A stretch of DNA of 64,000 nucleotides from Salipiger marinus (GTDB lineage: Bacteria > Pseudomonadota > Alphaproteobacteria > Rhodobacterales > Rhodobacteraceae). A program made the translations under genes and the position numbers. The stretch spans positions 1 through 64,000 of the forward strand of contig NZ_FNEJ01000020.1 in assembly GCF_900100085.1 (NCBI RefSeq). Reading direction: 5' to 3'. Of this stretch, positions 1-9,992 are shown in pieces. Each line of letters opens with the position of its first letter. The first letter of the stretch is position 1. A model generated the notes under the pieces. The model did no database searches and was not told the DNA's origin. It was given only the letters and a program-made list of their open reading frames with translations.

Positions 1-714
1 GGGCTCAACATCAACGACAATTGCGGCTCCACCCGCCCGCAGGCCGCCGCCGAGGCGGTGCTGGCCCATGGCGCGGATGTGGGCATCTGCCTTGACGGCG
101 ATGCCGACCGGGTGATCCTCATCGACGAGACCGGCGCCGTGGCCGATGGCGACCAGCTCATGGCGCTGATGGCCGCCCGCTGGGCCGAAGAGGGGCGCCT
201 CAGCGGCGGCACGCTGGTGGCCACCGTCATGTCCAATCTCGGGCTGGAGCGCTTTCTGGACGCGCGCGGCCTGCGGCTCGAACGCACCAAGGTCGGCGAC
301 CGTTACGTGGTCGAGGCGATGCGCGCGAATGGCTGGAATCTGGGCGGCGAGCAGTCGGGCCATATCGTGATGACCGATTACGCCACCACCGGCGACGGGC
401 TGATGGCCGGGCTGCAGTTTCTGGCGGAAATGGTCCGCACCGGCCAGCCCGCCAGCACGCTGGCCCGCAGTTTCGAACCGGTGCCGCAGCTGCTGAAGAA
501 CGTGCGCTTCGCCTCGGGCAGCGCGCCGCTCGACAGCACCCGCGTGCGCAGCGCCATCGCCGAGGCCGAGGCCGCGCTCACCGGCCATGGCCGCCTTTTG
601 ATCCGCAAATCCGGCACCGAACCGCTGATCCGGGTCATGGCCGAATGCGAGGACGAAGCCCTGCTTGCCCGTCTCGTCGACGGCATCGTGGCCGAGGTCG
701 AGGCCGCCGCCTGA
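1..714 (+). CDS. glmM: Phosphoglucosamine mutase, C-terminal part (5' end outside window)
   Basis: GlmM converts glucosamine-6-phosphate to glucosamine-1-phosphate in the cytoplasm, on the route to UDP-GlcNAc for peptidoglycan and lipid A. The frame is open from the first base of the window, so the gene is cut by the window edge. The metal-binding loop LDGDADRV lies at about residues 31-38 of the visible part. The C-terminal phosphate-binding loop [12 protein letters not shown] is close to the end. The phosphoserine loop must lie upstream, outside the window. The gene converges on proS across a hairpin-rich gap. Other alpha-phosphohexomutases share these loops, but the overall match is to the bacterial GlmM type. 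Confidence 0.93.
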   Translation, partial: GLNINDNCGSTRPQAAAEAVLAHGADVGICLDGDADRVILIDETGAVADGDQLMALMAARWAEEGRLSGGTLVATVMSNLGLERFLDARGLRLERTKVGDRYVVEAMRANGWNLGGEQSGHIVMTDYATTGDGLMAGLQFLAEMVRTGQPASTLARSFEPVPQLLKNVRFASGSAPLDSTRVRSAIAEAEAALTGHGRLLIRKSGTEPLIRVMAECEDEALLARLVDGIVAEVEAAA

Positions 715-773
715 CAAAGGCCCGTCCCTGCCCCGCCCCCGCGCCTGTGGGGCAGGCACGGACCGCCTCCGGC

Positions 774-840
774 GGGGATATTTTTAGTCAGAAGAAGCCA
801 GAAGGCAGTTTCACCGTTTCTTCTGACTGCAAATATCCCG
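774..840. terminator. Long inverted repeat between convergent glmM and proS
   Basis: Arms at 777-796 and 818-837 match at 18 of 20 positions around a 21-nt loop. They carry the GATATTT...AGTCAGAAGAA tail also seen, in part, in the other intergenic repeats of this window. It sits between two convergent genes, so a bidirectional terminator or mRNA 3'-end stabiliser is the likely role. There is no clean U-tract, so an intrinsic terminator is not proven. Confidence 0.5.
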
Positions 841-879
841 GGGGGAGAGGCCGCAGGCCGAGGGGGGCAGCGCCCCCCC
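818..879 (-). repeat. Intergenic repeat family A, copy 1
   Basis: Read on the minus strand it is a GC palindrome (GGGGGGCGCTGCCCCCC), then a second small stem, then CTCCCCCCGGGATATTTG and a GAAGAA tail. The same order is found at 27301-27376 and 33941-33992. It is a short palindromic REP-like element without coding capacity. Confidence 0.65.
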
Positions 880-888
880 TTGCCTCGC

Positions 889-2232
889 TCAGGCGGTGGC
901 GCACCCGTAGATCTGCGCAATGCGTTCCACGGCGGCTTCGGGGGGCAGTTCCTCGCTCTCGCCGCTGCGGCGCGAGGTCAGTTCCACCACGCCGTTCTTC
1001 AGCCCGCGCGGGCCCACGGTGATCCGCCACGGCAGGCCGATCAGATCCATCGTGGCGAACTTGCCGCCGGCGCGCTCGTCCCGGTCGTCATAGAGCGGCT
1101 CCAGCCCCAGCGCGTCCAGCGCGGCATAAAGCGCCTCGCAGGCGGCATCCGCCTCGGCGTCGCCCTGCTTGAGGTTGACGATCCCGCAATGGAAGGGCGT
1201 CACGCCTTCGGGCCAGATGATGCCGCGCTCGTCATGGCTGGCCTCGATGATCGCGCCCAGCAGGCGGCTGACGCCGATGCCGTGGCTGCCCATATGCACC
1301 GGCACCCGCGCGCCCGACTGGTCCACCACCATGGCGCCCATCGCGTCGGAATACTTGGTGCCGAAATAGAAGATCTGGCCGACCTCGATGCCACGCGCGA
1401 CGCGGCGGCGGTCTTCGGGGACCTGCTCGAAGAGGGCGGCGTCATGGGTCTCGTCGGTGCGGGCATAGCGCGAGGTGAATTCCTCCAGCACGGCCTGACA
1501 CTGCTCCACCGAATCGTAATCGATGGCGCGCTCGCCGAAGCGCAGGTCGGTGATGTCGCTGTCGTAGAACACCTCGGATTCGCCGGTCTCCGCCAGCACG
1601 AGGAATTCATGGGTGTAATCGCCGCCGATCGGGCCGCCATCGGCGCGCATCGGGATCGCCTGCAGCCCCATGCGTTCATAGCTGCGCAGGTAGCTGACAA
1701 GGTGGCGGTTATAGGCGTGCAGCGCGTCTTCCTTGGTCAGGTCGAAATTGTAACCGTCCTTCATCAGGAATTCCCGGCCCCGCATCACGCCGAAGCGCGG
1801 GCGGATCTCGTCGCGGAATTTCCACTGGATGTGATAGAGCGTCAGCGGCAGATCCTTGTAGCTCGACACATGCGAGCGGAAGATGTCGGTGATCAGCTCC
1901 TCGTTGGTCGGACCATAGAGCATGTCGCGCCCGTGCCGGTCGGTGATGCGCAGCATCTCCTGCCCGTAATCGTCATAGCGCCCCGACTCGCGCCACAGAT
2001 CCGCCGATTGCAGGGTCGGCATCAGCATCGGGATATGGCCCGCGCGCTGCTGTTCCTCGTGCACGATCGCCTCGATCCGCTTCAGCACCTTGAAGCCCAG
2101 CGGCAGCCAAGAATAGATCCCGGCGGCGGCCTGCTTGATCATGCCCGCCCGCAGCATGTAGCGGTGCGACACGATCTGCGCCTCTGAGGGCGTTTCTTTC
2201 AGGACGGGCAGGAAATAACGGCTCATACGCAT
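889..2232 (-). CDS. proS: Proline--tRNA ligase (short form without editing insertion)
   Basis: This class IIa synthetase charges tRNA-Pro with proline. Motif 2 ([14 protein letters not shown]) and motif 3 ([14 protein letters not shown]) are both visible. The protein has about 447 residues. That is shorter than the roughly 570-residue enterobacterial enzyme, because the INS editing domain between motifs 2 and 3 is absent, a known trait of alphaproteobacterial ProRS. I chose the ATG at 2232 because GGAGG lies about 6 nt upstream. An ATG two codons later (2226) is the alternative. Alanine misacylation would have to be cleared by a separate factor, which is not in this window. Confidence 0.95.
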   Translation of the reverse strand: MRMSRYFLPVLKETPSEAQIVSHRYMLRAGMIKQAAAGIYSWLPLGFKVLKRIEAIVHEEQQRAGHIPMLMPTLQSADLWRESGRYDDYGQEMLRITDRHGRDMLYGPTNEELITDIFRSHVSSYKDLPLTLYHIQWKFRDEIRPRFGVMRGREFLMKDGYNFDLTKEDALHAYNRHLVSYLRSYERMGLQAIPMRADGGPIGGDYTHEFLVLAETGESEVFYDSDITDLRFGERAIDYDSVEQCQAVLEEFTSRYARTDETHDAALFEQVPEDRRRVARGIEVGQIFYFGTKYSDAMGAMVVDQSGARVPVHMGSHGIGVSRLLGAIIEASHDERGIIWPEGVTPFHCGIVNLKQGDAEADAACEALYAALDALGLEPLYDDRDERAGGKFATMDLIGLPWRITVGPRGLKNGVVELTSRRSGESEELPPEAAVERIAQIYGCATA

Positions 2233-2362
2233 GGCGGGCCTCCGCAAAAGTTGTCCCGACCGGGTTAGGCGAAGGCTGCGGCAAGGGCAAGAGCCCTGCA
2301 CCCGCCCTTGATTCAGCCCCGCCAAGACGCAATGTAGGGACAAGCAAGCGAAAGGGACCGCC

Positions 2363-3433
2363 ATGGCACTGCCTGCGCAGACGCAGCTGAGATACTGGGG
2401 AATCGCTGCGGTGGTGCTCTCCGTGGTGCTGTGGTTTCTCGGCGACGTGCTGCTGCCCTTCATTCTGGGCGGGGCCATCGCCTATTTCCTTGATCCGGTG
2501 GCGGACCGGCTGGAACGCGCGGGCCTGTCCCGCGCCATGGCCACGGCGGTAATCACCGTGCTGGCGGCGCTGCTGTTCGTGGTGGTGGCGCTGGCGGTGG
2601 TGCCCGCGCTGGTGCGCCAGACCATCCAGCTGATCGAGACGGCGCCGCAGCTCTTCCGTGACCTGCAGGAGTTCCTGACCACGCGCTTTCCCGATCTCAT
2701 CACCGAAGGCAGCCCGGTCCGCGAGACGCTGGCCTCGCTTGGCGAGACGGTGAAGGAACGCGGCGGCGAGCTGGCCAATACGGCGCTGAGCTCGGCCATG
2801 TCCTTCATCAACATCCTGCTGCTCTTCGTGATCGTGCCGGTGGTGGCGGTCTATCTGCTGCTCGACTGGGACAACATGGTGGCGCGGGTCGACGAGCTGT
2901 TGCCGCGCGAACATGCGCCCACCATCCGGGCGCTGGCGCGCGATGTCGATGCCACGCTGGCGGGGTTCATCCGCGGCATGGGTTCGGTCTGTCTGATCCT
3001 TGGCACCTATTACGCCGTGGGGCTGTGGCTGGTCGGGCTGAATTTCGGGCTGGTGGTGGGCGTGATCGCGGGGCTGCTGACCTTCATCCCCTATGTCGGG
3101 GCCATTGTCGGCGGCGGGCTCGCCATCGGACTGGCGCTGTTCCAGTTCTGGGGCGACTGGATCTGGATCGCGGCGGTGGCGGGCATCTTCCTGCTGGGCC
3201 AGTTCATCGAGGGCAATTTCCTGACGCCGAAGCTGGTGGGCAATTCCGTGGGGCTGCACCCGGTCTGGCTGATCCTCGCGCTGTCGGTCTTCGGCTCGCT
3301 CTTCGGCTTCGTGGGCATGCTGGTGGCCGTGCCTGTGGCCGCCGCCATCGGGGTGCTGACGCGGTTCATCGTCGGCCGCTACAAGGACAGCAAGCTCTAT
3401 CGCGGGCTGGACCAAGACCAGTCGCGCGGATGA
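2363..3433 (+). CDS. AI-2E family transporter / PerM-like permease
   Basis: This is a polytopic inner-membrane protein of 356 residues. A hydrophobic pair of helices lies near the N-terminus (about residues 15-70). A polar loop follows, then a C-terminal block of five or so membrane segments with the family's conserved region [17 protein letters not shown] and [10 protein letters not shown]. Family members include the Na+/H+ antiporter-like and autoinducer-2 export proteins, so the substrate is not predictable. An AAAGGGA Shine-Dalgarno precedes the ATG. Its stop overlaps the start of hda (ATGA), and the same arrangement of permease and hda recurs in related bacteria. Confidence 0.9.
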   Translation: MALPAQTQLRYWGIAAVVLSVVLWFLGDVLLPFILGGAIAYFLDPVADRLERAGLSRAMATAVITVLAALLFVVVALAVVPALVRQTIQLIETAPQLFRDLQEFLTTRFPDLITEGSPVRETLASLGETVKERGGELANTALSSAMSFINILLLFVIVPVVAVYLLLDWDNMVARVDELLPREHAPTIRALARDVDATLAGFIRGMGSVCLILGTYYAVGLWLVGLNFGLVVGVIAGLLTFIPYVGAIVGGGLAIGLALFQFWGDWIWIAAVAGIFLLGQFIEGNFLTPKLVGNSVGLHPVWLILALSVFGSLFGFVGMLVAVPVAAAIGVLTRFIVGRYKDSKLYRGLDQDQSRG

Positions 3434-4116
3434 CCCCGCCCGAACAGCTTCCCCTGCCTCTGCCGCGCCGTGCCGCGCTGGGGCGGGAGGATTATTTTGT
3501 CAGCACCTCCAACGCGCTGGCGCTGGCGCTGCTGGATGGCTGGCGCGACTGGCCCTCGGGCAAGCTGATCCTTGTGGGGCCGCGCGGCGCGGGCAAGACG
3601 CATCTGGCCCATGTCTGGGCGGCAGACTCCGGTGCCGCGATCCTGCCCGCCGACGTGCTGCCCGATCTGGCCATTCCCGATCTGGTCCGGGCGCCGCTCT
3701 GCATCGAGGATGTCCCCGCCATCGCGGGCAACCGCGTGGCGGAGGAGGCGCTGTTCCACCTGCACAACCTGTCGCAGGCCGAACGCCAGCCGCTGCTGCT
3801 GACCGCCAGCGCGCCGCCCCGGCACTGGCCGCTGGTGCTGGCCGATCTGCAGAGCCGGATGGAGGCCACCCAGACCGCCACGCTGCCGCAGCCCGATGAC
3901 GTGCTGCTGGCGGCGGTGCTGGCCAAGCTGCTGGATGACCGGCTCTGCATCCCCGCCCCCGAGGTGATCCCCTATCTGGTCCGTCACATGCCGCGCAGCT
4001 TTGCCATGGCGCAGCGCATGGCGGCAGAGCTTGACGCGCGCGCATTGGGACGGCCAAAAGGGATCACGCGCACGCTGGCCCGCGATGTGCTGCAGGCGCT
4101 GGTGCCCGGGTCATGA
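3430..4116 (+). CDS. hda: Hda-type regulator of DnaA (RIDA)
   Basis: This DnaA-like AAA+ protein of 228 residues lacks the DNA-binding domain IV. The N-terminus carries a beta-clamp-binding peptide (QLPLPLP, residues 6-12), the mark of Hda. Walker A (GPRGAGKT) is at about residues 50-57 and a Walker B-like strand (LCIEDV) follows. The C-terminal PRSFAMAQRM segment matches the sensor-2 region. Hda on the DNA-loaded clamp stimulates ATP hydrolysis by DnaA and so limits re-initiation. The start overlaps the stop of the upstream permease in ATGA, suggesting translational coupling. Confidence 0.9.
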   Translation: MTPPEQLPLPLPRRAALGREDYFVSTSNALALALLDGWRDWPSGKLILVGPRGAGKTHLAHVWAADSGAAILPADVLPDLAIPDLVRAPLCIEDVPAIAGNRVAEEALFHLHNLSQAERQPLLLTASAPPRHWPLVLADLQSRMEATQTATLPQPDDVLLAAVLAKLLDDRLCIPAPEVIPYLVRHMPRSFAMAQRMAAELDARALGRPKGITRTLARDVLQALVPGS

Positions 4117-4164
4117 TCCGCAGGCCGCAGCCCTGTTTGTCCGGCAAGATGAGTCTTCACGAAG

Positions 4165-6366
4165 ATGTCGCAATTTATGGCGCATAAGCCCACCATGACC
4201 CTCGCAGATTTTCTCAAAGCCCCGATTCCGCCTGCCCAGGACCTGCCCGATGTCGATCTGACGGGGCCGGGGCGTTTCTTCAACCGCGAGCTCAGCTGGC
4301 TCGGTTTCAACTGGCGCGTGCTGGAAGAGGCGGAAAATCCGCGGGTGCCCCTGCTGGAGCGGCTGCGCTTCCTGTCGATTTCGGCCAACAATCTGGACGA
4401 ATTCTACACGGTGCGCGTGGCGGGGCTGCGCGAGCTGGCCCATGCCGGCAACACCACGCCCGCCGCTGACGGACTGTCGCCCGCCGAACAGCTGGTGATG
4501 ATCGACGAAGACGCGCGCAACCTGATGAGCCGCCAGCAGAAGGTGCTGCAGAGCCTGCAGGACGATCTGGCAGCGCAGGGCATTTCCATCGTGCCGCGCG
4601 ACCGGCTTGACGACGGCGACCTGACCTTCCTGTCGGAAGCCTTCCTGACGCAGATCTTCCCGGTGCTGTCGCCGCTGGCGATCGATCCCGCGCATCCCTT
4701 CCCGTTCATCGCCAACATGGGCTACTGCCTTGCGCTGGAACTGGAACGCAAGCGCGACCGCCGGGTGCGGCAGGCGCTGCTGCCGATCCCGCATCAGATC
4801 GACCGCTTCATCGCGCTGCCCGCGCCCGACGGGCAGCAGCGGTTCATCTTCCTTGAAGACGTGCTGCTGCTGCATATCGACAGCCTGTTCCCCGGCTACC
4901 GGGTCAAGGATCATTTCGGCTTCCGCGTGCTGCGCGACAGCGATCTGGAAGTCGAGGAAGAGGCCGAGGATCTGGTCCGCGAATTCGAGGTGGCGCTGAA
5001 GCGCCGCCGCCGCGGTGAAGTGGTGCGCCTGACCATCACCCGTGGCGCGGGCCGCAGCCTGCGCGAGATCGTCATGCGCGAACTGCATGTGCAGGAAAAC
5101 GAGGTCATCGAGCTGGATGGCATGATCGGCATGGCCGATCTCAAGGAACTGGTGCTGGACAGCCGCCCCGACCTGCTCTGGCCGGTGTTCACCCCCCGCG
5201 TGCCCGAACGGGTGCAGGATCACGAAGGCAGCATGTTCCGCGCCATCGCGCAGAAGGACATGCTGCTGCATCACCCCTATGAAACCTTCGACATGGTGGT
5301 GCGCTTCCTGCAGCAGGCCGCTGCCGATCCGAACGTGGTGGCGATCAAGCAGACGCTCTACCGCACCTCGCGCAATTCCCCGATCGTCGAGGCGCTGTGC
5401 GAAGCCGCCGAGGAAGGCAAGTCCGTCACCGCGCTGGTGGAACTGAAGGCACGCTTCGACGAGGCCGCCAACATCCGCCAGTCGCGCCGTCTGGAACGGG
5501 CGGGCGCGCATGTGACCTATGGCTTTGTCGACTGGAAGACCCATGCCAAGATCTCGACCGTGGTGCGCCGCGAGGGGTCGAAGCTGGTGACCTACACCCA
5601 TTGGGGCACCGGCAATTACCACCCGATCACCGCCAAGATCTACACCGACCTGTCGTTCTTCACCTGCGACGCGGAACTGGGGCGCGATGCGTCGAAGATC
5701 TTCAACTACCTGTCGGGCTATGCCCTGCCCGAGGGGCTGGAAAATCTGGTGATCTCGCCGCTGACGCTGAAGCCGCGGATGCTGGAACTGATCGCCGCCG
5801 AGGCTGAACATGCCCGCAACGGCAAGCCCGCGCGCATCTGGCTGAAGATGAACTCGCTGATCGAGCCCGACATGATCGACGCGCTTTATGCCGCAAGTCA
5901 GGCGGGCGTGCAGATCGACTGCGTGATCCGGGGCATCTGCGGCCTGCGTCCGGGCATCCGGGGGCTGTCGGACAATATCCGGGTGAAATCCATCGTGGGC
6001 CGCTTCCTTGAACATTCGCGGATCGCCTGTTTCGGCAATGGCCATGGCCTGCCGCACAGCAAGGCGCGGGTGGTCATCTCTTCGGCGGACTGGATGGGGC
6101 GCAACCTGAACCGGCGGGTCGAAACCGGGGTGGAAATCCACAACCCCACGGTGAAGGCGCAGATCGTCAGCCAGATCATGGCGGCGAACCTTGCCGACAC
6201 GGCGCAAAGCTGGGTGATGGAACCGTCGGGCAAATTCACCCGCCACGCGGTGCCCGAGGGCGAGTTTGCCTTCTCCTGCCACCGGTTCTTCATGGAAAAC
6301 CCGTCGCTGTCGGGCCGTGGCTCGGCAGGGGCCAAGGACGTGCCGCAGCTGACACACGGCGACTGA
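4165..6366 (+). CDS. ppk1: Polyphosphate kinase 1
   Basis: PPK1 reversibly makes inorganic polyphosphate from ATP. The 733-residue protein has the family order: N-terminal domain ([16 protein letters not shown] from about residue 37), head domain, and two C-terminal catalytic domains. The autophosphorylated histidine is probably His479 in [11 protein letters not shown], by analogy with E. coli His435. The arginine-rich IKQTLYRTS region binds nucleotide. ATGs at 4165, 4177 and 4195 are possible starts, and none has a strong Shine-Dalgarno. The gene follows hda by 48 nt. Its usual partner ppx is the next gene but one, separated by a flagellin gene. Confidence 0.96.
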   Translation: MSQFMAHKPTMTLADFLKAPIPPAQDLPDVDLTGPGRFFNRELSWLGFNWRVLEEAENPRVPLLERLRFLSISANNLDEFYTVRVAGLRELAHAGNTTPAADGLSPAEQLVMIDEDARNLMSRQQKVLQSLQDDLAAQGISIVPRDRLDDGDLTFLSEAFLTQIFPVLSPLAIDPAHPFPFIANMGYCLALELERKRDRRVRQALLPIPHQIDRFIALPAPDGQQRFIFLEDVLLLHIDSLFPGYRVKDHFGFRVLRDSDLEVEEEAEDLVREFEVALKRRRRGEVVRLTITRGAGRSLREIVMRELHVQENEVIELDGMIGMADLKELVLDSRPDLLWPVFTPRVPERVQDHEGSMFRAIAQKDMLLHHPYETFDMVVRFLQQAAADPNVVAIKQTLYRTSRNSPIVEALCEAAEEGKSVTALVELKARFDEAANIRQSRRLERAGAHVTYGFVDWKTHAKISTVVRREGSKLVTYTHWGTGNYHPITAKIYTDLSFFTCDAELGRDASKIFNYLSGYALPEGLENLVISPLTLKPRMLELIAAEAEHARNGKPARIWLKMNSLIEPDMIDALYAASQAGVQIDCVIRGICGLRPGIRGLSDNIRVKSIVGRFLEHSRIACFGNGHGLPHSKARVVISSADWMGRNLNRRVETGVEIHNPTVKAQIVSQIMAANLADTAQSWVMEPSGKFTRHAVPEGEFAFSCHRFFMENPSLSGRGSAGAKDVPQLTHGD

Positions 6367-6374
6367 CACCTCCC

Positions 6375-6414
6375 TTTGGGGCATTTCGCGGCGCTGCCAC
6401 AGAAATGCCCCAAA
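6375..6414 (+). terminator. Perfect 13-bp hairpin just after ppk1
   Basis: Arms TTTGGGGCATTTC (6375-6387) and its exact complement (6402-6414) lie 8 nt after the ppk1 stop, around a 14-nt loop. The downstream sequence AACCACC has no U-tract. A role in 3'-end stability or factor-dependent termination is more likely than simple intrinsic termination. Confidence 0.5.
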
Positions 6415-6588
6415 ACCACCCTCTCTGCGCCACGATTGATTAAGTCACGGTAAATCCGGCCCCGGTTAGGTTTTGTCAGCAAACCCGTGGGCCCCACCAT
6501 CGGCCCGCCCTGCCCAAGCGGGCGGCAGAAGCCGCGCCCGGTCAGGTCAGCGCAAAGCGCCCCCTCCCCCGGCACAAGGCGCAGCTTC

Positions 6589-7887
6589 ATGTCCAGCATC
6601 CTGACCAACACCTCCGCGACCACCGCGCTCCGCACCCTGCAGGCGATCAACGCCAATATCGTCAGCACCCAGCTGGAGCTTGCCACCGGGCGGCGCGTCG
6701 CCTCGTCCGAGGACAGCAGCGCCATCTGGTCGATCTCCAAGGCGATGCAGACCGATGTGGCCGGGTTCGACCGGCTGTCGAACAACATCGCGCTGGGGCA
6801 GTCGACGATTTCCGTGGCGCGGCAGGCGGCGGAAACCGTGACCACGCTGCTGTCAGAGATGAAGGTGCAGGTGGTCACCGCCCAGCAGGACAGCGTCGAC
6901 CGTGCCAAGATCCAGAGCGAGGTGTCCAACCTGCGCGACCAGATCGAGGCGGTGGTGGCCATGGCGCAGTTCAACGGGCTGAACCTGCTCAACAATACCG
7001 ACAGCACCGCCGGAACCGGCACGGTATCGGTGCTGTCCTCGCTGGACCGGTCCGGCGCCACGGTCACCGCCCGCGACATCGACGTGCGCAAGCGCGATCT
7101 GGGCACCCGCGCGGGCAGCATCGCGGCAACCGGCGGCACCTTCACCGCCAGCGCGGCCAGTGTCACGCTCAACGCCACGCAGACCGCGACGCTGGATGCC
7201 TCGGCGCTGGCGGTGGCGGCGGGCACCGGCTTTGCCCTGTCGGTCTTCGGCACCGATGCCGATGGCTCCGCTTTTGCGCAGGCCAGCTACCGCACCACCA
7301 CAGGCGCCACGCCGACACAGGCAGAGGTGGCGGCAGCCTCGCTGTCCTATGTCGCCCGCGACGGCGACACGATGGGCGACGTGGTCACCGCCATCGGGCG
7401 CAAATGGACCGCCTTCGCGCAGCAGAACGATCTTGATCCGGACGTGCTGACGCTGGGCTTTGCCAGTGGCCGGATCACCGCCACCTCTGGCGTCACCGAT
7501 GGCACCGACCAGATCGCGCTGACCTTCAGCCGGGTGAGCGCCGATGCGGGCAATACCATCGGCGGCGGGCTCGACATGCTGTCGGGGCTTGACGTGTCCA
7601 CCAAGGCGGGGGCCGTCTCGGCGCTGGCACGGATGGACGGGCTGATCGCCACCGCCATCGGGTCCGCCGCCGCCTTCGGCTCGGACCAGACCCGGCTGGA
7701 AATTCAGGGCCGCTTCGTCAATACGCTCGCCGACACCATGCGCAGCGGCATCGGCACCATGGTGGATGCCGATCTGGAAGAGGCCTCGGCCCGGCTGCAG
7801 GCGCTGCAGGTGCAGCAGCAGCTTGCGGTTCAGGCCATGTCCATCGCCAACAACTCGCCGCGCGTGCTGCTGGGTCTTTTCCGCTGA
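6589..7887 (+). CDS. Flagellin
   Basis: This is the filament subunit, exported by the flagellar type III apparatus. The N-terminal D0/D1 block (about residues 1-135: heptad-rich, LELATGRRVASSEDSSAIWSI and QFNGLNLLNN) and the C-terminal D1/D0 block (last 90 residues, ending LLGLFR) are classical. The middle 200 residues are Ala/Thr/Gly-rich and variable, as expected for surface-exposed D2/D3. I used the ATG at 6589, because the open frame upstream encodes a Pro-rich stretch unlike any flagellin start. It stands alone between ppk1 and ppx with no other flagellar gene in the window. It could be a second flagellin or a relocated one. Confidence 0.88.
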   Translation: MSSILTNTSATTALRTLQAINANIVSTQLELATGRRVASSEDSSAIWSISKAMQTDVAGFDRLSNNIALGQSTISVARQAAETVTTLLSEMKVQVVTAQQDSVDRAKIQSEVSNLRDQIEAVVAMAQFNGLNLLNNTDSTAGTGTVSVLSSLDRSGATVTARDIDVRKRDLGTRAGSIAATGGTFTASAASVTLNATQTATLDASALAVAAGTGFALSVFGTDADGSAFAQASYRTTTGATPTQAEVAAASLSYVARDGDTMGDVVTAIGRKWTAFAQQNDLDPDVLTLGFASGRITATSGVTDGTDQIALTFSRVSADAGNTIGGGLDMLSGLDVSTKAGAVSALARMDGLIATAIGSAAAFGSDQTRLEIQGRFVNTLADTMRSGIGTMVDADLEEASARLQALQVQQQLAVQAMSIANNSPRVLLGLFR

Positions 7888-8001
7888 CGCGGCTTCCGCT
7901 GCGGCACCGGCCCGCCCCACGCGGATTATTTAGGCGGAATCGCTTTTGCCTTCTGCCGCATGCGTGTTAGAGGAAGGGCGCATCAAAGGCCGGGAAAGCA
8001 C

Positions 8002-9552
8002 ATGGACGGAAACACCGACTCCGCCCAGAGCGATTGGGGCCCGTTCGGGCGTCCGCTCTTTGACGATCCGCAGGCGCGACGGCTGTCGCGGGTGGGCGTC
8101 GTGGATATCGGGTCGAATTCGGTTCGGCTCGTCGTGTTTGACGGCGCGGCGCGCAGCCCCGCCTATTTCTACAATGAAAAGATCATGTGCGGCCTTGGCG
8201 CCGGCATGCCGGAAACCGGGCGTCTGAACCCCGAGGGCAAGGCGCGGGCGCTGTCCGCCCTGCTGCGGTTCCAGACGCTGGCGCGCGGCATGAACCTGCC
8301 GCCGCTGACCGCCGTGGCCACCGCTGCCATGCGCGATGCCGAAGACGGCCCCGCCTTCCGCGCCGAGATCGAAAATGCCACCGGGCTCAAGATCTGGGTG
8401 ATCGACGGCGAGGAAGAGGCGCGGCTGTCCGCACAGGGCGTGCTGCTGGGATGGCCGGGCGCCGATGGCGTGGTCTGCGACATTGGCGGATCGTCGATGG
8501 AACTGGCCGAGGTGACCGGCGGTCAGGTCGGCAAACGCATGTCCTCCCAGCTTGGGCCGCTGCGGTTCAAGGATCTGGAGGGCGGCAAGAAAGCCCGCGA
8601 AAAGCACCTGCGCCGCATCATCGGCGGGCTGGCGGAGGATATCAGCGGCACCGGCAAGCGGTTCTTTCTGGTGGGCGGATCGTGGCGGGCCATCGCCCGG
8701 GTCGATATGGAACGCCGCGGCTATCCGCTGCATGTGCTGCACGAATACCGCATGGATCTGGCCGCCACGCGCGACACACTGGCCTTTCTGGAAACCGCCG
8801 ATCTGGAGGCGCTGCGCAGCGCCTGCGGCATTTCCAGCGCCCGCATGAGCCTTGTGCCCTATGCCGCCGAAGTGCTCGCCGAACTGCTCGACACCTTCGA
8901 GCCCAGCGAAATCGCCATCTCCTCCTACGGCATCCGCGAGGGGCTGCTTTATGAACAGATGCCGCAGGGCCTGCGCGACCGCGATCCGCTGATCGAGGCC
9001 TGCCGCTTTGCCGAGGCCAAGGATGCCCGCCTGCCCGGCTTTGGCAAGAAGCTCTACCGTTTCGTACTGCCGCTCTTCCCCGGTGCCAGCGACGCGCGGC
9101 TGCGCATCGTGCGGGCTGCCTGCCTGCTGCATGACGTCAGCTGGCGCGCGCATCCCGATTACCGGGCCGAAACCTGTTTCGACAATGCCACCCGCGCCAA
9201 TCTGGGCGGGCTCGACCATGGCGAACGGATCTATCTGGGGCTGGCGCTGCTGCACCGCTACCGCAACAAGCGCGAAGGCACCCGGTTCGAGGATTTCCTT
9301 GACCTGCTGCCGCTTGAGGACCAGCAGGAAGCCGAAATGCTGGGCAAGGCGATGCGGTTCGGATCCATGCTGTGGATGTCGGACGCCGCGAGCGAAGGCG
9401 CGACGCTGGACTGGGATCCGGAGGCGGGGCTGCTGCGCCTGCACCTGACCGCCGAGGCCGCCCCGCTTTACGGCGAGGTGGCGGAGGCGCGGTTCAACGC
9501 GCTGGCCCGCGCCATCGGGGCCGACAAGACCGAGGTCGAGACCGAGGACTAG
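8002..9552 (+). CDS. ppx: Exopolyphosphatase / guanosine pentaphosphatase family (Ppx/GppA)
   Basis: The protein hydrolyses terminal phosphates of polyphosphate, opposing PPK1. It belongs to the ASKHA fold: phosphate loop 1 GVVDIGSNSVRLVVFD (about residues 31-46), the EEARLSAQGVL segment, and the second glycine loop CDIGGSSMELAEV. The C-terminal half carries the HD-like domain (LLHDVSWRAHPDY, and LDHGERIYLGLALLHRY). The 516-residue length is usual. The ATG at 8002 follows GGGAAAG. The gene ends 3 nt from the stop of the convergent small secreted protein gene. Confidence 0.92.
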   Translation: MDGNTDSAQSDWGPFGRPLFDDPQARRLSRVGVVDIGSNSVRLVVFDGAARSPAYFYNEKIMCGLGAGMPETGRLNPEGKARALSALLRFQTLARGMNLPPLTAVATAAMRDAEDGPAFRAEIENATGLKIWVIDGEEEARLSAQGVLLGWPGADGVVCDIGGSSMELAEVTGGQVGKRMSSQLGPLRFKDLEGGKKAREKHLRRIIGGLAEDISGTGKRFFLVGGSWRAIARVDMERRGYPLHVLHEYRMDLAATRDTLAFLETADLEALRSACGISSARMSLVPYAAEVLAELLDTFEPSEIAISSYGIREGLLYEQMPQGLRDRDPLIEACRFAEAKDARLPGFGKKLYRFVLPLFPGASDARLRIVRAACLLHDVSWRAHPDYRAETCFDNATRANLGGLDHGERIYLGLALLHRYRNKREGTRFEDFLDLLPLEDQQEAEMLGKAMRFGSMLWMSDAASEGATLDWDPEAGLLRLHLTAEAAPLYGEVAEARFNALARAIGADKTEVETED

Positions 9553-9555
9553 GCG

Positions 9556-9954
9556 TCAGATCTCGATCTCTTCGCCGGGTTCGGGGGCGCGCATCGGATC
9601 GTTGGGCGCGTCCTCCGGGTCCAGCGGTTCCGCATCGGGCTTGCGCCGGATCAGGATGTCGCCATTGGGCAGCATCACCGGCGGCTCGTAGCGCGACCAG
9701 TCCTCCACCTCGTCCAGAATGCCGCTCAGGGCGGGGCCCATCTGCTGCAGGAAGCCCTGCAGGGCCGGACCCATTTCGGTGGCCAGATCCTGCAAGCCGC
9801 GCAGGGCGGGATCCATCTCGTCGCGCAGGCCGCGCAGGAACAGGTCGGCGCCGCGTTCCATCAGGCTGCGCCCGTCCTCTGGCTCCGCCTCCTGCGCCAG
9901 CGCAGGGGGAACCATCAGGCAGGCCACAAGGGCAAGAGGCAATATCCGGGTCAT
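9556..9954 (-). CDS. Small secreted protein of unknown function
   Basis: This 132-residue protein has a clear signal peptide (MTRILPLALVACLMVPPALAQ, cleavage after about residue 20). An amphipathic Leu/Met-rich region follows with repeated 'MGPAL.G' and 'DPALRGL' units at residues 45-80. The acidic Pro-rich C-terminus ends PGEEIEI. I do not recognise a catalytic domain. Similar proteins are common in Rhodobacteraceae and are sometimes mislabelled as ATPases. It lies 38 nt downstream of the EEP-family gene and could be transcribed with it. Confidence 0.75.
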   Translation of the reverse strand: MTRILPLALVACLMVPPALAQEAEPEDGRSLMERGADLFLRGLRDEMDPALRGLQDLATEMGPALQGFLQQMGPALSGILDEVEDWSRYEPPVMLPNGDILIRRKPDAEPLDPEDAPNDPMRAPEPGEEIEI

Positions 9955-9992
9955 ACCCTGACTATAGCGCAGAGGGCGCCTCCGGCCAGAGG

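Noticed and set aside
880-2187. Long plus-strand open frame opposite proS
   Set aside because: It is the mirror frame of a high-GC gene, is His/Gln/Arg-rich without family motifs, and the opposite strand is clearly ProRS.
4111-6384. 757-codon minus-strand open frame across ppk1
   Set aside because: Codon-bias shadow of ppk1, with repetitive His/Gln/Asp composition and no Shine-Dalgarno or domain.
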